Assembly: GCA_039545295.1 (NCBI GenBank)
Contig: BCIK01000021.1
Coordinates: 372,001-436,000, forward strand
Reading direction: 5' to 3'
DNA: 64,000 nucleotides
DNA from: Udeniomyces pyricola
Taxonomy: Eukaryota > Basidiomycota > Tremellomycetes > Cystofilobasidiales > Mrakiaceae
Positions 24,718-37,346 of this stretch are shown here, piece by piece. The notes under the pieces are model-generated. The model worked only from the letters and a program-made list of their open reading frames with translations. It made no database searches and was not told where the DNA came from. The stretch's first letter is position 1, and each line of letters begins with the position of its first letter. The translations under genes and the position numbers were made by a program.

Positions 24718-27259
24718 CTAGTCGAGCTTAGGGGGAGCCTCGCCCGCCTTCCACTTGAATCGAGAGCCGTAGTGGTCATCCTTGAGAGCGACCTGACCAA
24801 CACCGTAAAGAGCCTCTCGAGCGGTAAGTCCTGCCCCGTTCGCGGGGGTAGGGTAGTCCTTCCAATGAACGCCTCGAGCCTGAAGCTCTGGCACAAGGTA
24901 GGTGACAAGATCCTCGAATGTGCCGGGAGTGATGGCGTAGCAGAAGTCTGGAGTTGAGATCAGAATGATGGAGAAGACATCGATCAGCAAATCGGTTGCG
25001 AGGATACGCGGAGCGGGGTCTGATTGGAAAGATGTTAACTGACTGAAACCATCGATGTCGGCCTCCTCGATCCATGCTTGCAGCTTGTCAGCGACGGTAG
25101 ATGGGGATCCAGTGACGACTGTTGATGAAATGTGACATGATAACCAAAATCAGTCGTGGCTCTATAAAGCATGAAAGTAGAGGCCAACTCACCAGGGCCC
25201 ATGCCTCCAACCGCGATCTTGGCCGCGAACGCATCGACGGTCCATTTTTCGACCTCGGGGAAAAGGCTGCATGCAAACAAGAAGGCAAAGCGAGCGAGGA
25301 TGCGAACGGTCCATCAGTATAAGCTCAGATATACTTGTGTAGTTCATAAGGGTCTCGTAATTACAATGAGTAGCCTCGAGCGATCTGTCATGAGAAATCA
25401 GAGGATGCAGAGGCAAACGTCAGACCATCATCCGGGGAAACACACGTTCGTATAACAAGTAGCGTGTGGACTCACACCAGAGACGGTAGGGTTCTTGGCC
25501 TGACGGAGGTCCATCTCGGGATCGTACTGAGACAGGTCCTCTCCGATCCATCTGCGGTCGGGACACATGAGTCATACATCAGCTACGTTGGGTTTTGAAT
25601 TGCTGGATCAGCACAAACAGGCTGACAACGAAAACATTCGTGACTAACCCGCCGAACAAGACCTTGGCACCTTCAGGGGACGCAAGCTTGGTGTACTCGG
25701 CCTCCTTGGCTTGGGCCTTTTCGTCCGTCTCGTCGACGATGACGAGGATCTTGACCAGGACTTTGACAGAGTCTCGAGATCGGCCTTCACGTTCGACGGC
25801 ATCACTGTTGGACAGAACGAAAGTGATGTTAGATATCGCTCGTAAGACAGAAGATCAATGACGAGAACGTGAAAGAGGCTTACCGAAGGGCGTCGACTTG
25901 CAACCGGATCTGAAGAAGCGAGGATGCCCCAGAAACGGGAAGAAGCAGTAGAGTGCAGGGTCGAAAGTCAGCATAAGACAAGCCATCTCTGGCAGTTTAG
26001 AGTACAAGTACGCACCTTTTTGGACGATCCTCCAGACATGAAGACAGCCTCAGCGTGTCGGGCACCGAAGCTGATACCTGCGCTCGAACTACCGGCCTGG
26101 TAAATGAGGGGGGTGCCCTGTGGCGAGGGCTCAACGATGTTGGGGCCTTCAACCTTGAAGTATCTGGATGCATAGAACAGGCATGAACTTGAGTGCGGGT
26201 TCGAATGATAAGCTCCAGTCGGATGCCCGCTCACTCACTTTCCCTCGTGGTTGATCTTGCGAATTCGCTCGGGGTCGGCATAGAGATCTCGCTCAACATC
26301 ACGAACAACGGCGTCACGTCGCCATGAAGATTCCCAAAGCTGATAGAATAAACAAATGCTACTTCAGACGTTGGCAACCACCATAATCAGTAGCTCAATG
26401 AAACAACAACTCACCTTGTAAAGGACATCGAGATACTCTCCAGCTCGAGCGTATCGCTCGTCGTGTTCAATTTGATCAGGAAGACCGTGGTTCCTCGCGG
26501 CGCTGGAAAGGTAGCTCGTGACAATGTTGACGGCAACTCGGCCCTTGGTGAGATGGTCAAGGGTCGAAAATCGACGGGCGAAAAGGTACGGCGCATCGTA
26601 TGTGACACTCGCGGTGACACCGAAAGTCAGGTTGGTAGTTACGGCAGCGCAGGCAGAGACTGTTTCGAAAAGGCGCAGACAGAGTGTCAGTGTCAAAGAG
26701 AAGCGAATAGAGAGAGACAGAAAGAGACAAGATGCGACACAGAAAGCAGTAAGGGCGAGTGAGGTATCCATCCCACGTCCAACCCGCATACATCCACATC
26801 AAGAACGCCCCAGCTATGCAGGCCAACTGTGCACCACTCTCAATTGCTCCATGATCCCACACTGATACACGCAGCATCCTTCTTTGGCATACGACCTCGA
26901 AATTGACACAGAGTCGGGAACGTATCCTCACCAAGCAGCGTAGGGTCATCAACACCCCACTGGGCACCTGTACGAGCGGCGGCATCGAGGTTCCCGTTGT
27001 AGATGTCGTAGGCGCCAAGCGTGTCGGCGATGAAGATACCGTTGAACTTGCCCTTCTCGAGGGTCTTGGCAAGGTGAGTCCAGTACTCGATGTCGTGGTA
27101 GTTCGCAGACCGATCGAGGGGATGCTTCCACAGGCCAGGGAACTGGTGGCCAGAGGTTGCCATGTCGAAGGCATTGAGGATCCATCGCTTCTTTTCTCCT
27201 CGAACGGGAGCCGGGGTAGGAGCAGCCAGGGAGGCTTCGTTAGTGGCGTAAGACTGCAT
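24718..27259 (-). CDS. FMN-dependent monooxygenase of the NtaA/SnaA/DszA family (bacterial luciferase-like)
   Basis: The family uses reduced FMN and oxygen on nitrilotriacetate, dibenzothiophene sulfone, alkanesulfonates and similar xenobiotics. At least eleven exons were joined, among them a 20-nt exon at 25365-25384. The start ATG at 27259 opens MQSYATNEASLAAPTPAPVR. Conserved stretches are LNAFDMATSGHQFPGLWKHP, FNGIFIADTLGAYDIYNG, the flavin-site segment TNLTFGVTASVTYDAPYLFA, GRVAVNIVTSYLSSAARNHG, ERYARAGEYLDVLYKLWESS, NHEGKYFKVEGP, QAGSSSAGISFGARHAEAVF and DIDGFNFCYAITPGTFEDLV. The C-terminus ends APPKLD. It needs a partner flavin reductase, and none lies in this window. The flanking TauD dioxygenase and transporter suggest organosulfur use. 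The sequence looks intact. Confidence 0.93.
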
Positions 27260-27879
27260 GGCAGGGAAAGATCAAGGAAAGGCGCGAAGAAGAAGGGGGG
27301 GGGGGGTTGGGAAGGTTTCGTGGCGTAGATGAGAGGATTGTGGGTACTGTTGGTGAGAAAGAAAGAAGAACGATCTGTTGACAAGTCGCGAGGAAGTTTG
27401 GATTTTTGAGATTGGGATGATTGCGATGATCAGTATTTGTTGCAGGCTGATGGAATGATGAGAGTGAGGACGATATGCACGCCATAGTACGGTTCGGAGG
27501 TGAGCGGTGAGATGATGGCCCATCAAACACTTGAATGGCGACTTTCGTTTCCCACGCCTCGGAGGTCCCCGCTCGTCGTCTGCTGCGCCCAGCCAGAAAT
27601 CAGATGTTCCTCTCCCGGATCATGCATCGTGTTAGTATCTATCACGCACCCGCACGCCTTTGCCATGTAGACTTGGCCAGCTTGTACAGCTGTGCACATT
27701 CGGGGAAAGAGTATTGATAACTCGATCTAGAAGACAAGTCCCTCTTGGGACCTGTCCCCCTGCATGCCTGGCATGACCTCAGATGATGCCATCTTGATTC
27801 CCCCCACATCATACAACCGGCCTCAGCTCTTTTTTTTTTCTGTTTCTCACAGTCTACCTACCACACACTCACTGACATC
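27260..27879. promoter_or_regulatory. Divergent promoter between monooxygenase and transporter
   Basis: These 620 bases separate the start codons of the FMN monooxygenase (-) and the UNC93-like transporter (+), so the two may be co-regulated. A G run (sense-strand C) lies at 27297-27307, in the monooxygenase leader. I see no canonical CACGTG. Confidence 0.5.
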
Positions 27880-30506
27880 ATGTCTTCCCAGTCTCCTGCT
27901 GAAGATGTATCTCGACTCGAGAACCATCCCACTCCTCTCACACCCACTAAGATTGTTTGGTATCGAAGTACCTGGTGGTCAGTACTCCGGCTTTTTTGTG
28001 GACGGCTAAGCCGATCAGCTGTACTGATTCGATTTTTGTCTCTATATTCAACCACTACTAGGTGCTCCCTGATCTTGGGATTCTGTAATTTTGCAGCTCC
28101 TGGAATCTGGGGTGCCATGAACTCGCTAGGTGCAGGGGGTGCCCAGACTCCCTGGCTCATCAATGGAAGCAACGCCCTCACGTTTGGCCTCATGGTGTTC
28201 ACGGCTACGCTTACCCCCGTGCTTGTCCGATATGTCGGAGTTAGATGGGCACTTGCTATCGGAGCGGCTGGGTACGCACCCTACGCCGCTGGAATTCTTT
28301 GCAACCTTCTGTATGACACCAAGTGGGGAGTCCTGGTCGGAGCCGCGCTTTGCGGTATCTCTGCTGGTGAGCGCACATACTTTCTCTTGATATTTCTGGA
28401 TCAACCTTCATATATCCTGTGTAGTAGTACCAACTCAGCTTGCTCCTCCGATTTCTTGCAGGTGTTTTCTGGGCGGTATGGTACACATTTTACTGCGAAT
28501 TCAATCGAAGCGACGTCATGCATCATGGAGTCCGTGCTGACCCGATGATCACCACTTTTAAATCATCTGCTGCGCGCACGCATCTCTTTTTCTCTTCATC
28601 ATCCCTTTGGCGTGGTCATTTAGGTCGAAGCGGCCGTTGCTCTGTCTTATCCCGAGCCTCACAACCAAGGTCGCTTTCTTGGATGGTGGTTAAGTTTCAG
28701 GGTTGCTGGTCCGATTTTGGGAGGAGCAATCAAGTTAGTAGCCGTAGTGAATTAATTACAGTGACCATAAAACGGGGATATTTGGGCATCATTTTATCTA
28801 AACCAATCACCACATACATATCCTGAACTGATCACCTCGTTCGTCTCATTATCAGTCTCGGCATCAACTCTCATAACAATCAGCGGGGACATATCGACCC
28901 CAAGGTGCCTATCGATATCATCTAGATGGACGCAAGTAACTACCGACACTGACTTCCCAATGGTTGCTTCATCTGCACGTGATCGCTCCAGATCTTTTAC
29001 GGCTTCATCGCTATCCAAGCAGCGGGTCCGTTCGTTGCGTTCCTGCTACCAGCTCCATCCAAAGTCCAACGGACCGATGGCTTGGCCGTCAAGCTCTATG
29101 TCGATACGCCGATCCTGCAGGAACTTCGCAACGTCGCTAAACTCTTCTTCAGTGAAAAGGTTTGTGAGGGCGTTCGCGACATGCTTGGAGCTGCCATCTC
29201 AACCGTACAATGTCTTCATCGCGTGTTGCTGATGTGTACAGGGCTTTAATTTTGTTGTATTCCCTCCAGTTCCTTCTCATTACCCCTTTGATTGCCCAGG
29301 CCGTGTTCAACGAGTCCTTCTGCGGATCGTACATCACCCTATATTTCTCCGTCCGATCCCGTGCACTCGGTTCATTCCTTGGTGCAATTATCTCCATCAT
29401 CGGATCAAACATCCTTGGCGTATGTCCGATACCATTAGCTCCTTCACCACGAGTGCTCTCTTTGTTTTGTCGACCTTGCTGATTTTCACTTTGTTGGGTG
29501 TGATTTCATTTGACGACCAATAATCTTCTTTGATAGGCATTCCTCGATTATGACAAGATCACTCTCCAGACCCGAGCCCGGTCAGCATTCATCACCATCC
29601 TCGGGCTGCAAGGAGGCTGGTGGATCTGGTCCACTTACAATCAGGTAAGCACAGATATGTTTGATTGCCATTTTCATCTATCGACTGTACACATCTCAAG
29701 GACGACGATAAACGCTGAGCGCTCGAGCCAGGACGGAACGTGTTGTTCACTGGCCTCTAGTTACGGACTAACTGACTCCTGACGGCTCTATCTGAACACA
29801 GTCGCTCTACGCTCCGCAAGGCATACTCCTCGACTGGGAAGACGCTGGCTTTGGAAGAGGATTTGGCGTGTACCTGATGATCGTTTTAGGGTTCTCCTTG
29901 AACTACTTGTACTTGTATTTCCTTGTGGGCAACTGTGAGCAGCATTTCCAGCTGGCGTCAATAGATGATCATGAAGTCACCAATCAGGAATTGAAGAATT
30001 GACGAAATTTGCTTTTCCTTTTCCTCGTCACTTCCTATCATGCTCATCAACACAGTGGTTTCTGATCCGCAAGATATCGTCCGAATCGCAGGTTTGCTTC
30101 GAGCGGTGGAATCGGCTGTACGTGACTTTCCAAGGATTGACCCAGTACCACGTATGAGACTAGTACTGCTCCTCGAACGTTTATTCCCTGGCTGACGCGA
30201 TCATCCACTGATCCGCTTAATGTCGATTACTCCTCCCTAATTTGCGTTTGTGATGCCCAGGCTCAAGCCGTCGCTTACGGTCTCGGCAGTGTCGAATCAA
30301 TTGGCACCGTCGGGATTTCCGCTCTCAACTTTGCCTTGTGGGGTGTCAGCCTGATCCCTGCTTGGCTCGTCGTCCGAAAAGTCGGTACAGAGTTCGTCGG
30401 CCGAGGGACCATCGAGGCTGAACAAGCCAAGCAGATTCAGGATGGAAGTGGCTCTGGAAAGGACAGCCTGTCCGAGTACGAGGAGAAGAGCAGGCCGATT
30501 TATTAG
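27880..30506 (+). CDS. UNC93-like major facilitator superfamily membrane protein (DUF895 type)
   Basis: A multi-span membrane protein of the fungal UNC93/DUF895 group; substrates of this group are largely unknown. Start MSSQSPAEDVSRLENHPTPL at 27880. Hydrophobic segments include SLILGFCNFAAPGIWGAMNS, LTFGLMVFTATLTPVLVRYV, WALAIGAAGYAPYAAGILCN, FLLITPLIAQAVFNESFCGS, GAIISIIGSNILGAFLDYDK, GVYLMIVLGFSLNYLYLYFL and ISALNFALWGVSLIPAWLVV. A 14-nt exon (28462-28475) encodes the middle of GVFWA, directly before VEAAVALSYPEPHNQGRFLG. One intron, starting in AAG-GTGCCT near 28904, uses an uncommon donor; reading through meets TAG after seven codons. The hydrophilic C-terminus ends SEYEEKSRPIY. Position next to TauD and an FMN monooxygenase suggests organosulfur import, which is inference. 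Confidence 0.88.
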
Positions 30507-30816
30507 GCTAAATTATTTGGGTTTTAGGTTTCCTGACTGATCTTGAATGAGTTGTACATCGATGGTTCATATGCGTTTCCTGATGTAGAAATGCTGTCTC
30601 TAGCATGAGCTTCGCAATGTCGAGGCAATCTAAGTGAAAAGGTGACCCTCGATAGGATCAAATCGAATTCGAAATGCCTTGAGTTTTCATAAGCAGTGCG
30701 CCTTCCAGGCTGATAGGGCTTGAAGTCTGATATACAATAATGCCAAGCTCATCGCACATCTTCGATACCGTACAATCTTCCCATCCCTCGCTCCACCCTG
30801 TTACTCCTGCTCATTT
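30507..30816. other. Convergent intergenic region (transporter / RAD5)
   Basis: These 310 bases hold the 3' untranslated regions of two converging genes. Nothing else is visible. Confidence 0.6.
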
Positions 30817-33800
30817 CTAGTCGCTAAACATGAGTTCCATGTTACGAAGACCAGCAGTATCTGATCCGCCACCCATCGCATTCTCTACGATCGCAGTCTG
30901 AACAAAGGGGTTAGCAAACCGACAAGGGTCAACGTCAGGAGATGGTCGAATGGTAAAAGACTTGTTTCCTGCACATTCGTCTGATTAGGAGGGAGACGGA
31001 CCTTTCGTTGCTGGATCTTGACGATTCGGTTCTCGATTGTGTTGTTAACGATGAACTGCGAGGAGGAGAGTCAAAGAGAGATATGTAAGGATGAGTGCTA
31101 GCCGAAGTAGCCTCCAAGATCAAAATGAAACAGTCGATATTCGGTGATGCTATATCTGACCTTGACAACAGTCACAGGCCCTTTGGAGAGTGTACAATAA
31201 CGAGGGTTTATCAGTACATTGATGTCTACCGACTCAATGGTAGTTCATGAGGAAGGCTTGGACGTACGGGTCTGCCCGATTCGATGACACCGGTCAATCG
31301 CCTGCTGTTCAGGAGACTCGCTCCACCAAAGGTCCATGAGGTAAACCCGGTTTGCTGACGTTAAATTGATACCTACACCACCAGCCTAGTTGAACGTTCG
31401 CGCCAGAGAGGTCGATTTCAACAGAATGCAGCAAGTTAGTTGAAGTCAGCGTATCGTCGATTGAGCCAAAAGTGGGCGACGATCATGGACGTTCGACGGA
31501 CCTTGACCGAGAGCACTAGTAAAAAACAAAATGAACAAAAATGGTCGTCAGATCCTTGTGGGAGTGATTTCACTACGCCAGAGATTGATTGCGACGAGAT
31601 AGATCAGGGACGCACGGAAAATGAGTGGCTTTTTTGACGGTTTAGCAAACTGTTCGAGGGCACGTTCTCGCTCTTTGACCTGTAGGAACCGAAGTTCGAA
31701 GAACGCGGGTGATCAATCGGCTGCTATATCTAATATCTATGGATTCCGGCCGCAAGGGGTGACGAACCTGCATGCTGCCGTCGAGACGAATGAAGGCAAA
31801 CCCGTTCCGACGAAGCCCTTTCTCGATGACGTCGAGGAACGAGGTGAAATGGCTGCAAGCGACGCGATTAGTCAATATATCTCACACGCATCTACGATCG
31901 TGTACTGAGAACGCTCGTAGAAGTTCAGAATGAAAGCAGTAAACGTACGAAAAAACCAAGGCCTTGAAGTTGGGTTCTTCTTCCTGCTCAATCTTTCGAA
32001 GGTGTCGGATGAGGGCATCGAGCTTGGTAGACGATTTGAAGGTATTCTTGACGAGGACACCAGCTTCATCAAATTGTTCGACTTCCTGGATATCCTCGTC
32101 TTCCTCGTTGGCGCCGAAAAAGGCGGATTTGGTCGGCCGACGATGCTGATGTTCGAGCAGGTCCGAGGCTTCGGTCGGGCTGTTGCAGTTGGGGCAGCTA
32201 GATTCTTCGCCTTTCTCATGTTGAGAGTCAAAGACATTTTCGATGCACAGCTTGCAGCTGATGAAAAGTATGGTAGAGGGAGCAGACATGAAGCGACAGG
32301 TGCAGGGGAACCCCGAAAGGAAACATGTTCAGCTCCAGACTGTCTCAACATCGCATTGCATGCGACGAAAGAAGGTACGAACAATGAATGGCCACAGGGC
32401 AAGATTGATGGGGATTCCATAGTGTCGAGACAGACGGCTATCAAACAAGTGATTAGTCAAAAACAGTGTAGAGTGACGGTTAGATAACATCACATTGCGG
32501 TAACCCGAGACGAGCTACTCACCACACTCGGTGAATTCCCCCTTGACGAATGCCTCCATTGCCTTCGTAGTGAAGCTTGAGCCTTCTCTCTCAAATTCAG
32601 CTCGAAGGTGCTCAATCTGCTCTGTTCGCGCCTGATCCATCTTGGCGGTCTCCTCCTCGTCCTCATCGCCTTGGTCGTCCTCGTCGGCTTTGACAAGGGA
32701 AGGATGCAATGCGGCCTGCCGCAGCTTCATGAGCATGCTGAATATGGTGGCTAAAGTGAAAAATAAAGGGTAGAGGAGAAGAAGAGGCAATCAACATAAA
32801 GAAGACTGCCACTTAAGCGCATTCGTAATTGGGCTCATGAACAATGCTCAGAGTCCGATGACTTACCATAGTTCTTCCCGACGGAGCCGTTCGAAGCGAA
32901 TTGTTCAAACTTGGCTTTGGTCTTTTTGTATAACCGATCGTAAAGCTGAAATGGGACAGGACAAGAATGAGCATCTGCATGACTAGCCCCTACTTAGAGA
33001 CCAAGAGATCAAGCTTCATCGACCAACCTGTCGTTCGGCGACACTGAAGTCGAGATGTTCGAACGCAACCTGAGCAACCAAAGGGGTCGCGATCTGTTTA
33101 GCTTCACCAATCAAATACTGTCCAAGTAAGTTTTTCTTTGATCGACGGACCGTTTTCAGGGGCAGATCGACGATGAGCTTGCCATCTCGGTCGCGCATTG
33201 ACTTCTCCCGTCGCAACAGGCAGCTCTCGAGAATATACTGAACGACTGCAATCGACGAAGGATCCTTGTTGGAGAAGGGAATGGTGATGAAACTACTCCG
33301 CTCCAACAGTCAGTCAATTGTTGATAGGGTCGAAAGAGAGGCGAACAAGAAGGTCGGCTCTCGTACCTTCTAAAGAACGAATAATCTCCCCAAGGCTCGA
33401 TCCTGAGGAACATGAGAAGCGAATGAAGGTCCTCGAGTCGGTTGATGATGGGTGTTCCTGTGAGGCACCATCGGCGTTGAGCGTTGATGGCACAACACGC
33501 TTTGGTACTTTGACTATTACGGCTCTTAATCGAGTGGGCCTCGTCTAGAGAATAGAAGTTCGTGATTAATTGTCGTCAGCAGTGAATGGATAGGATCGAG
33601 TGACGGACAGAGGCTACGGACCAAGCACAACTCTAAGCCAGTCAGCTGCGATAAAAAGTTAAACGTGTATCGGTGAGTAATATGTAATTAGAATAATCCC
33701 ACAGATGTCAAGCCAGCTCGTAGAAGGAAACGGACCAGAAAAGAAACTGAGGGGCTCATCGGCCATACGCTTGCGCTTCTTCCTACGATCGCTCCATTTC

Positions 33801-36800
33801 GAGTGCTCCGACGCAAGCGTTCTGCAGGAGACGATGGCAAAGATAAAGAAATGGATTAGCAAAGACAGATGTAGAACGTGAAACCATAACAACTCGGGAT
33901 CTCACCCATATGAAGTCTGATAGTGGAAGTGGAACGCAAAGGGTCAATATCTGCTAAACCACAAACCAAAACAATACGATGGTCACTTACAATAACGACG
34001 TCTGCTCGCTTGGGGTTGGTTGGTTCCAGAGCGTGGGCGATGAGCTCCTCCTTCGCTGTTCCTTGATGATAAACTGAAAGTAAGAAGGACAGGCGAGACA
34101 TCAGCGTGATGAGGAAGAACTGCAAATCGGGCAAGCAAAGACTCACTAAACACGTTCATCGAGCCCTTCTTGGCACTTGCCTCAAGCTCACTCTTCCACT
34201 GGTTCATCAGTGAAACAGGGCAAATGACGAGTGTGGCCGTTGGACCCTCATCAACTGCGAGTCGAGCTTTTCTGGCCTGAGCCCTCCGTCGTCGCTCAGC
34301 CTCATCCTCTGAGTCTTCCTCCTCGTCCTCATCATCTTCGATTTGCTGTGACGGTTGCGTTGGACGAAACGAGGTATCTAGTGTGAGTTGACGGCGTTTT
34401 GACTTTGGGGCCTGAGGTGGCGACGAAACTGGTTGTTGGAAAGAAGGAAGATCAGTCGAGACGCGGTTGGTATGTATGAGAGCTGCCATCATCTGTTCAA
34501 TACGAAAAGAGCCCATCAGAATCAGCCAGAAGCGATGACGTTTGATCTAGGACTATGGTCAAAAGCGAGTGATAATGCATACCAGTGTCTTGCCCATTCC
34601 CATCGCGTCCGCAAGAATCCCGCCACGGGCGATCATGGTCGACTTTGGAAAGTCCAGTGTAAGTTCGCCTGAGTACGGGCTAAGATAGCAAGAACACCCG
34701 GCGGAATGTCGACGCGTGAGCGATTGTGCGCTAGAGAAAGAGGCAGAAACTAGTCAAAGCCGACAGAGAGACATACTTGAAGTAGAATATTTGCGATGCT
34801 TCAGCTGTTTGGTCAAGGCTGATCGCTTGGCTTTTAGAATCAAGGAAAAGATATCTGAGGAAATAGGTCAAATTATGGCGAAGAAGATGAGTGACCAGTT
34901 GTTCTTTCGTCGATCGATTGTATCACATCGACATGTATACGCACTCCTCCCACAACGGGTGCATTGTTGCCTCTCGACCTGACTTGACGCCGAGTTCGAT
35001 GTTGGACATCCATCGGAGGGCTTGTTTTTGATAGGGACCTGTGATGAGCAATAGAAATGACCAAATTTTATCAGTGACATACTCATGTTTGGTTTTAGAG
35101 AGGGACAGAGATGAGTGAGATGACCGTACGAAGGGTGTAGGTGAAAGACGGTGCCGGATCGGATTCTGCCAGGATCTTATCGTTCTTCTGAGCCCTAAGA
35201 GCAGACGACGCAGACGTTAGTCGCTCGTTGAACAGCTCAATTTGCATAGACCGGAAGCTTAGACCCACTTCGTATATATGGTCTGTGTTGAGAAAGAAAG
35301 TGAGAAACGTCTTAGCGCCCTCAGTTCATCAGAAGCGGGAGGGTCCGGTCAAGAAGGAAGCAGAATTTTTTTTTGAAGATCCGTACCTCAAGCTCAGCTG
35401 CTTCAATCTTGCCCTCCTCGTCATCATCATCGTCGTCTCCATCTCCAACGATCTTCTCTTTGCCCTTGCCCTTGACGTTATTCTCGAGTGGGCTGGCTGC
35501 ATCATCTGAAGACGACGCGACTGAGACCGACCTCGACCTTTTTTGTGCCGCAAGCTTGCCGTATGTTTCAGCGGCTTTCTCGGAGAGGTGGCTGGAGCGA
35601 CGAGGCTTGAGATTTATGCGTTCTGTTCGAGCCAAAATACACGAATCAACACACAGGGCCTTGTGCACAGTTTGGAATGTTGGATCGGATTCTGGAGTAC
35701 GTACTGAATAAAGCAGCTAGGCCTGCTTTTCTTGCTCCGAGAAGCTTTTCAGTCGCCGTGACTTGAACTTCGCCTCCGAATCTAGCGGAATCTCCTTTGA
35801 TAGGAGCGAGAGGACGTTGCACCTCGTCAAATGCTTCCGGGCGAAGAAAGACCCGAAGAGCCAGAGTGATGGGATCCCCGACCTTTTCCAACGGTACTTT
35901 GCAGTCCACGACAGCTGATAGATGGAAACCATTGGGCTCAGCAAACGTAGACACAAAGGTTGGTCACCGTTGAATCATCATACACTCACAGCCACTAAAT
36001 TGAACCAGGTGGAGATCAAGTAAGGGAGCAAGCCAATCTAGCGGGATCGACGACAGATCAAAGTGTATCGATTTAGTTGCTTGTAAGCTGATTGACGAAT
36101 GCTCAGAGACAATCGTCGCTTACCGGCCGTCTCCTGCGGAATTCTTCCGACCTCGAAACCTCTTTCATTTTCGAACCGAACGATAGTGTTGGCCTTGACG
36201 GGCTTGTCCTTGCCTTTGGGTACCGGTTTAGCGAACATCGACTTCAAGTTCTGCTGCTTGCCCTTTACCGGTTTCTTCTCGACAGGAGGCGGCTTGGGTT
36301 CGACTCGAGTCAAACGAATAATAGTTCCAGGCTCACAATAACCCCGCCCTGTATGAAACCCATGGAAAAAAGTGAAGGTTACAAGGGTTAGTGTCGAAAT
36401 AAGACCAGGTATTCAAGTTGGTTTCAGTTTGAGACAAATAGCTCTGGTAAAGAGAGGGGTCAACATAGAACTCACCTTTGGAGAGCGAGAACCCTTGTAC
36501 AACAATTTCCCCTATGTATCCGCCTTCTTTGGGCAAAACCTCTCTGGGATCTACTCTGGAGGTCGACGCTGAGTCGCGTGTTGAACGTAGGTGAAACGTT
36601 GAATGGTTAGCTTGAGTGATTCTTGACACGACGCGCCATACACGTCTTCGCCAAGGCCGTGTATGCAGACAGCAGTAGCTACAGTAGAGCCTGTCCTACA
36701 TGATCACATTGTCAGAAGGAGATAGATAGCTGAACGGCGCACTAACCCACGCCGATTCCGTTACCGATCGAGGTCTGGGCGGTGCTTTGATGGCCCTGAC

Positions 36801-37068
36801 TTCCTCTCCCTTTGCTTGATCCTCCTCCTCCATGGGCCCTACCCCGCTGTTTCGGATTGATCGGAGGAGACAATATTTCAATCTCGCTATCATCGCTACC
36901 ACCGCCATCGCTCGTGGCACACCAGTCTGGGTCGGCTTTCTCTTGCTTGACTTGGGTGGCGGACGGAAGCCGGTGCTCGTCTTCAGATTCGTCCTCATCA
37001 AAAAACAGACGATCGCCAGTCGGTTTCGAAAAGTGTGGCGAGGAGTGCTGTATTTCTTGCGACGACAT
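30817..37068 (-). CDS. RAD5: DNA damage tolerance helicase/ubiquitin ligase RAD5
   Basis: Rad5 polyubiquitinates PCNA with Ubc13-Mms2 and remodels stalled forks in error-free post-replication repair. Domain order is canonical. The acidic N-terminus [20 protein letters not shown] starts at 37068. A HIRAN domain (about 36080-36560) has [20 protein letters not shown] and [19 protein letters not shown]. The SNF2 helicase has Walker [16 protein letters not shown] (about 34577-34625), [20 protein letters not shown] and the DEAH box in [11 protein letters not shown] (about 33520-33545), then [21 protein letters not shown]3HC4 RING is inserted within the helicase (about 32180-32440: [26 protein letters not shown]). 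The helicase C-terminal domain has [20 protein letters not shown] and [12 protein letters not shown]. The C-terminus is [10 protein letters not shown]. More than 20 introns were seen but not all boundaries were fixed. No break was noticed in the motifs. Confidence 0.95.
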
Positions 37069-37346
37069 GAGGAGGGTGATCTCTCGGGTGGAGAAAGCCG
37101 AGCAGGAAGGCAAGAGTCCGTTGGAGTTGGAGGTGGATGTTGGAGTTGAGTTAGATCGTCATGGCCAGGTTGGACGCGTCAGCGAACCTCAAACGCGTCA
37201 CGCGTCTCGCGTTTTTCGTATACTTTTCCCATTCTTTCGTTTCCGCAGTCACCTGTGATCTCAATCACCACCAAGCCTTCAGGTCACCTCAATCAGACGA
37301 CAGGAACATGTAATCTGCGGCCCCTCTCTCGTTTGATCTTATGTCA

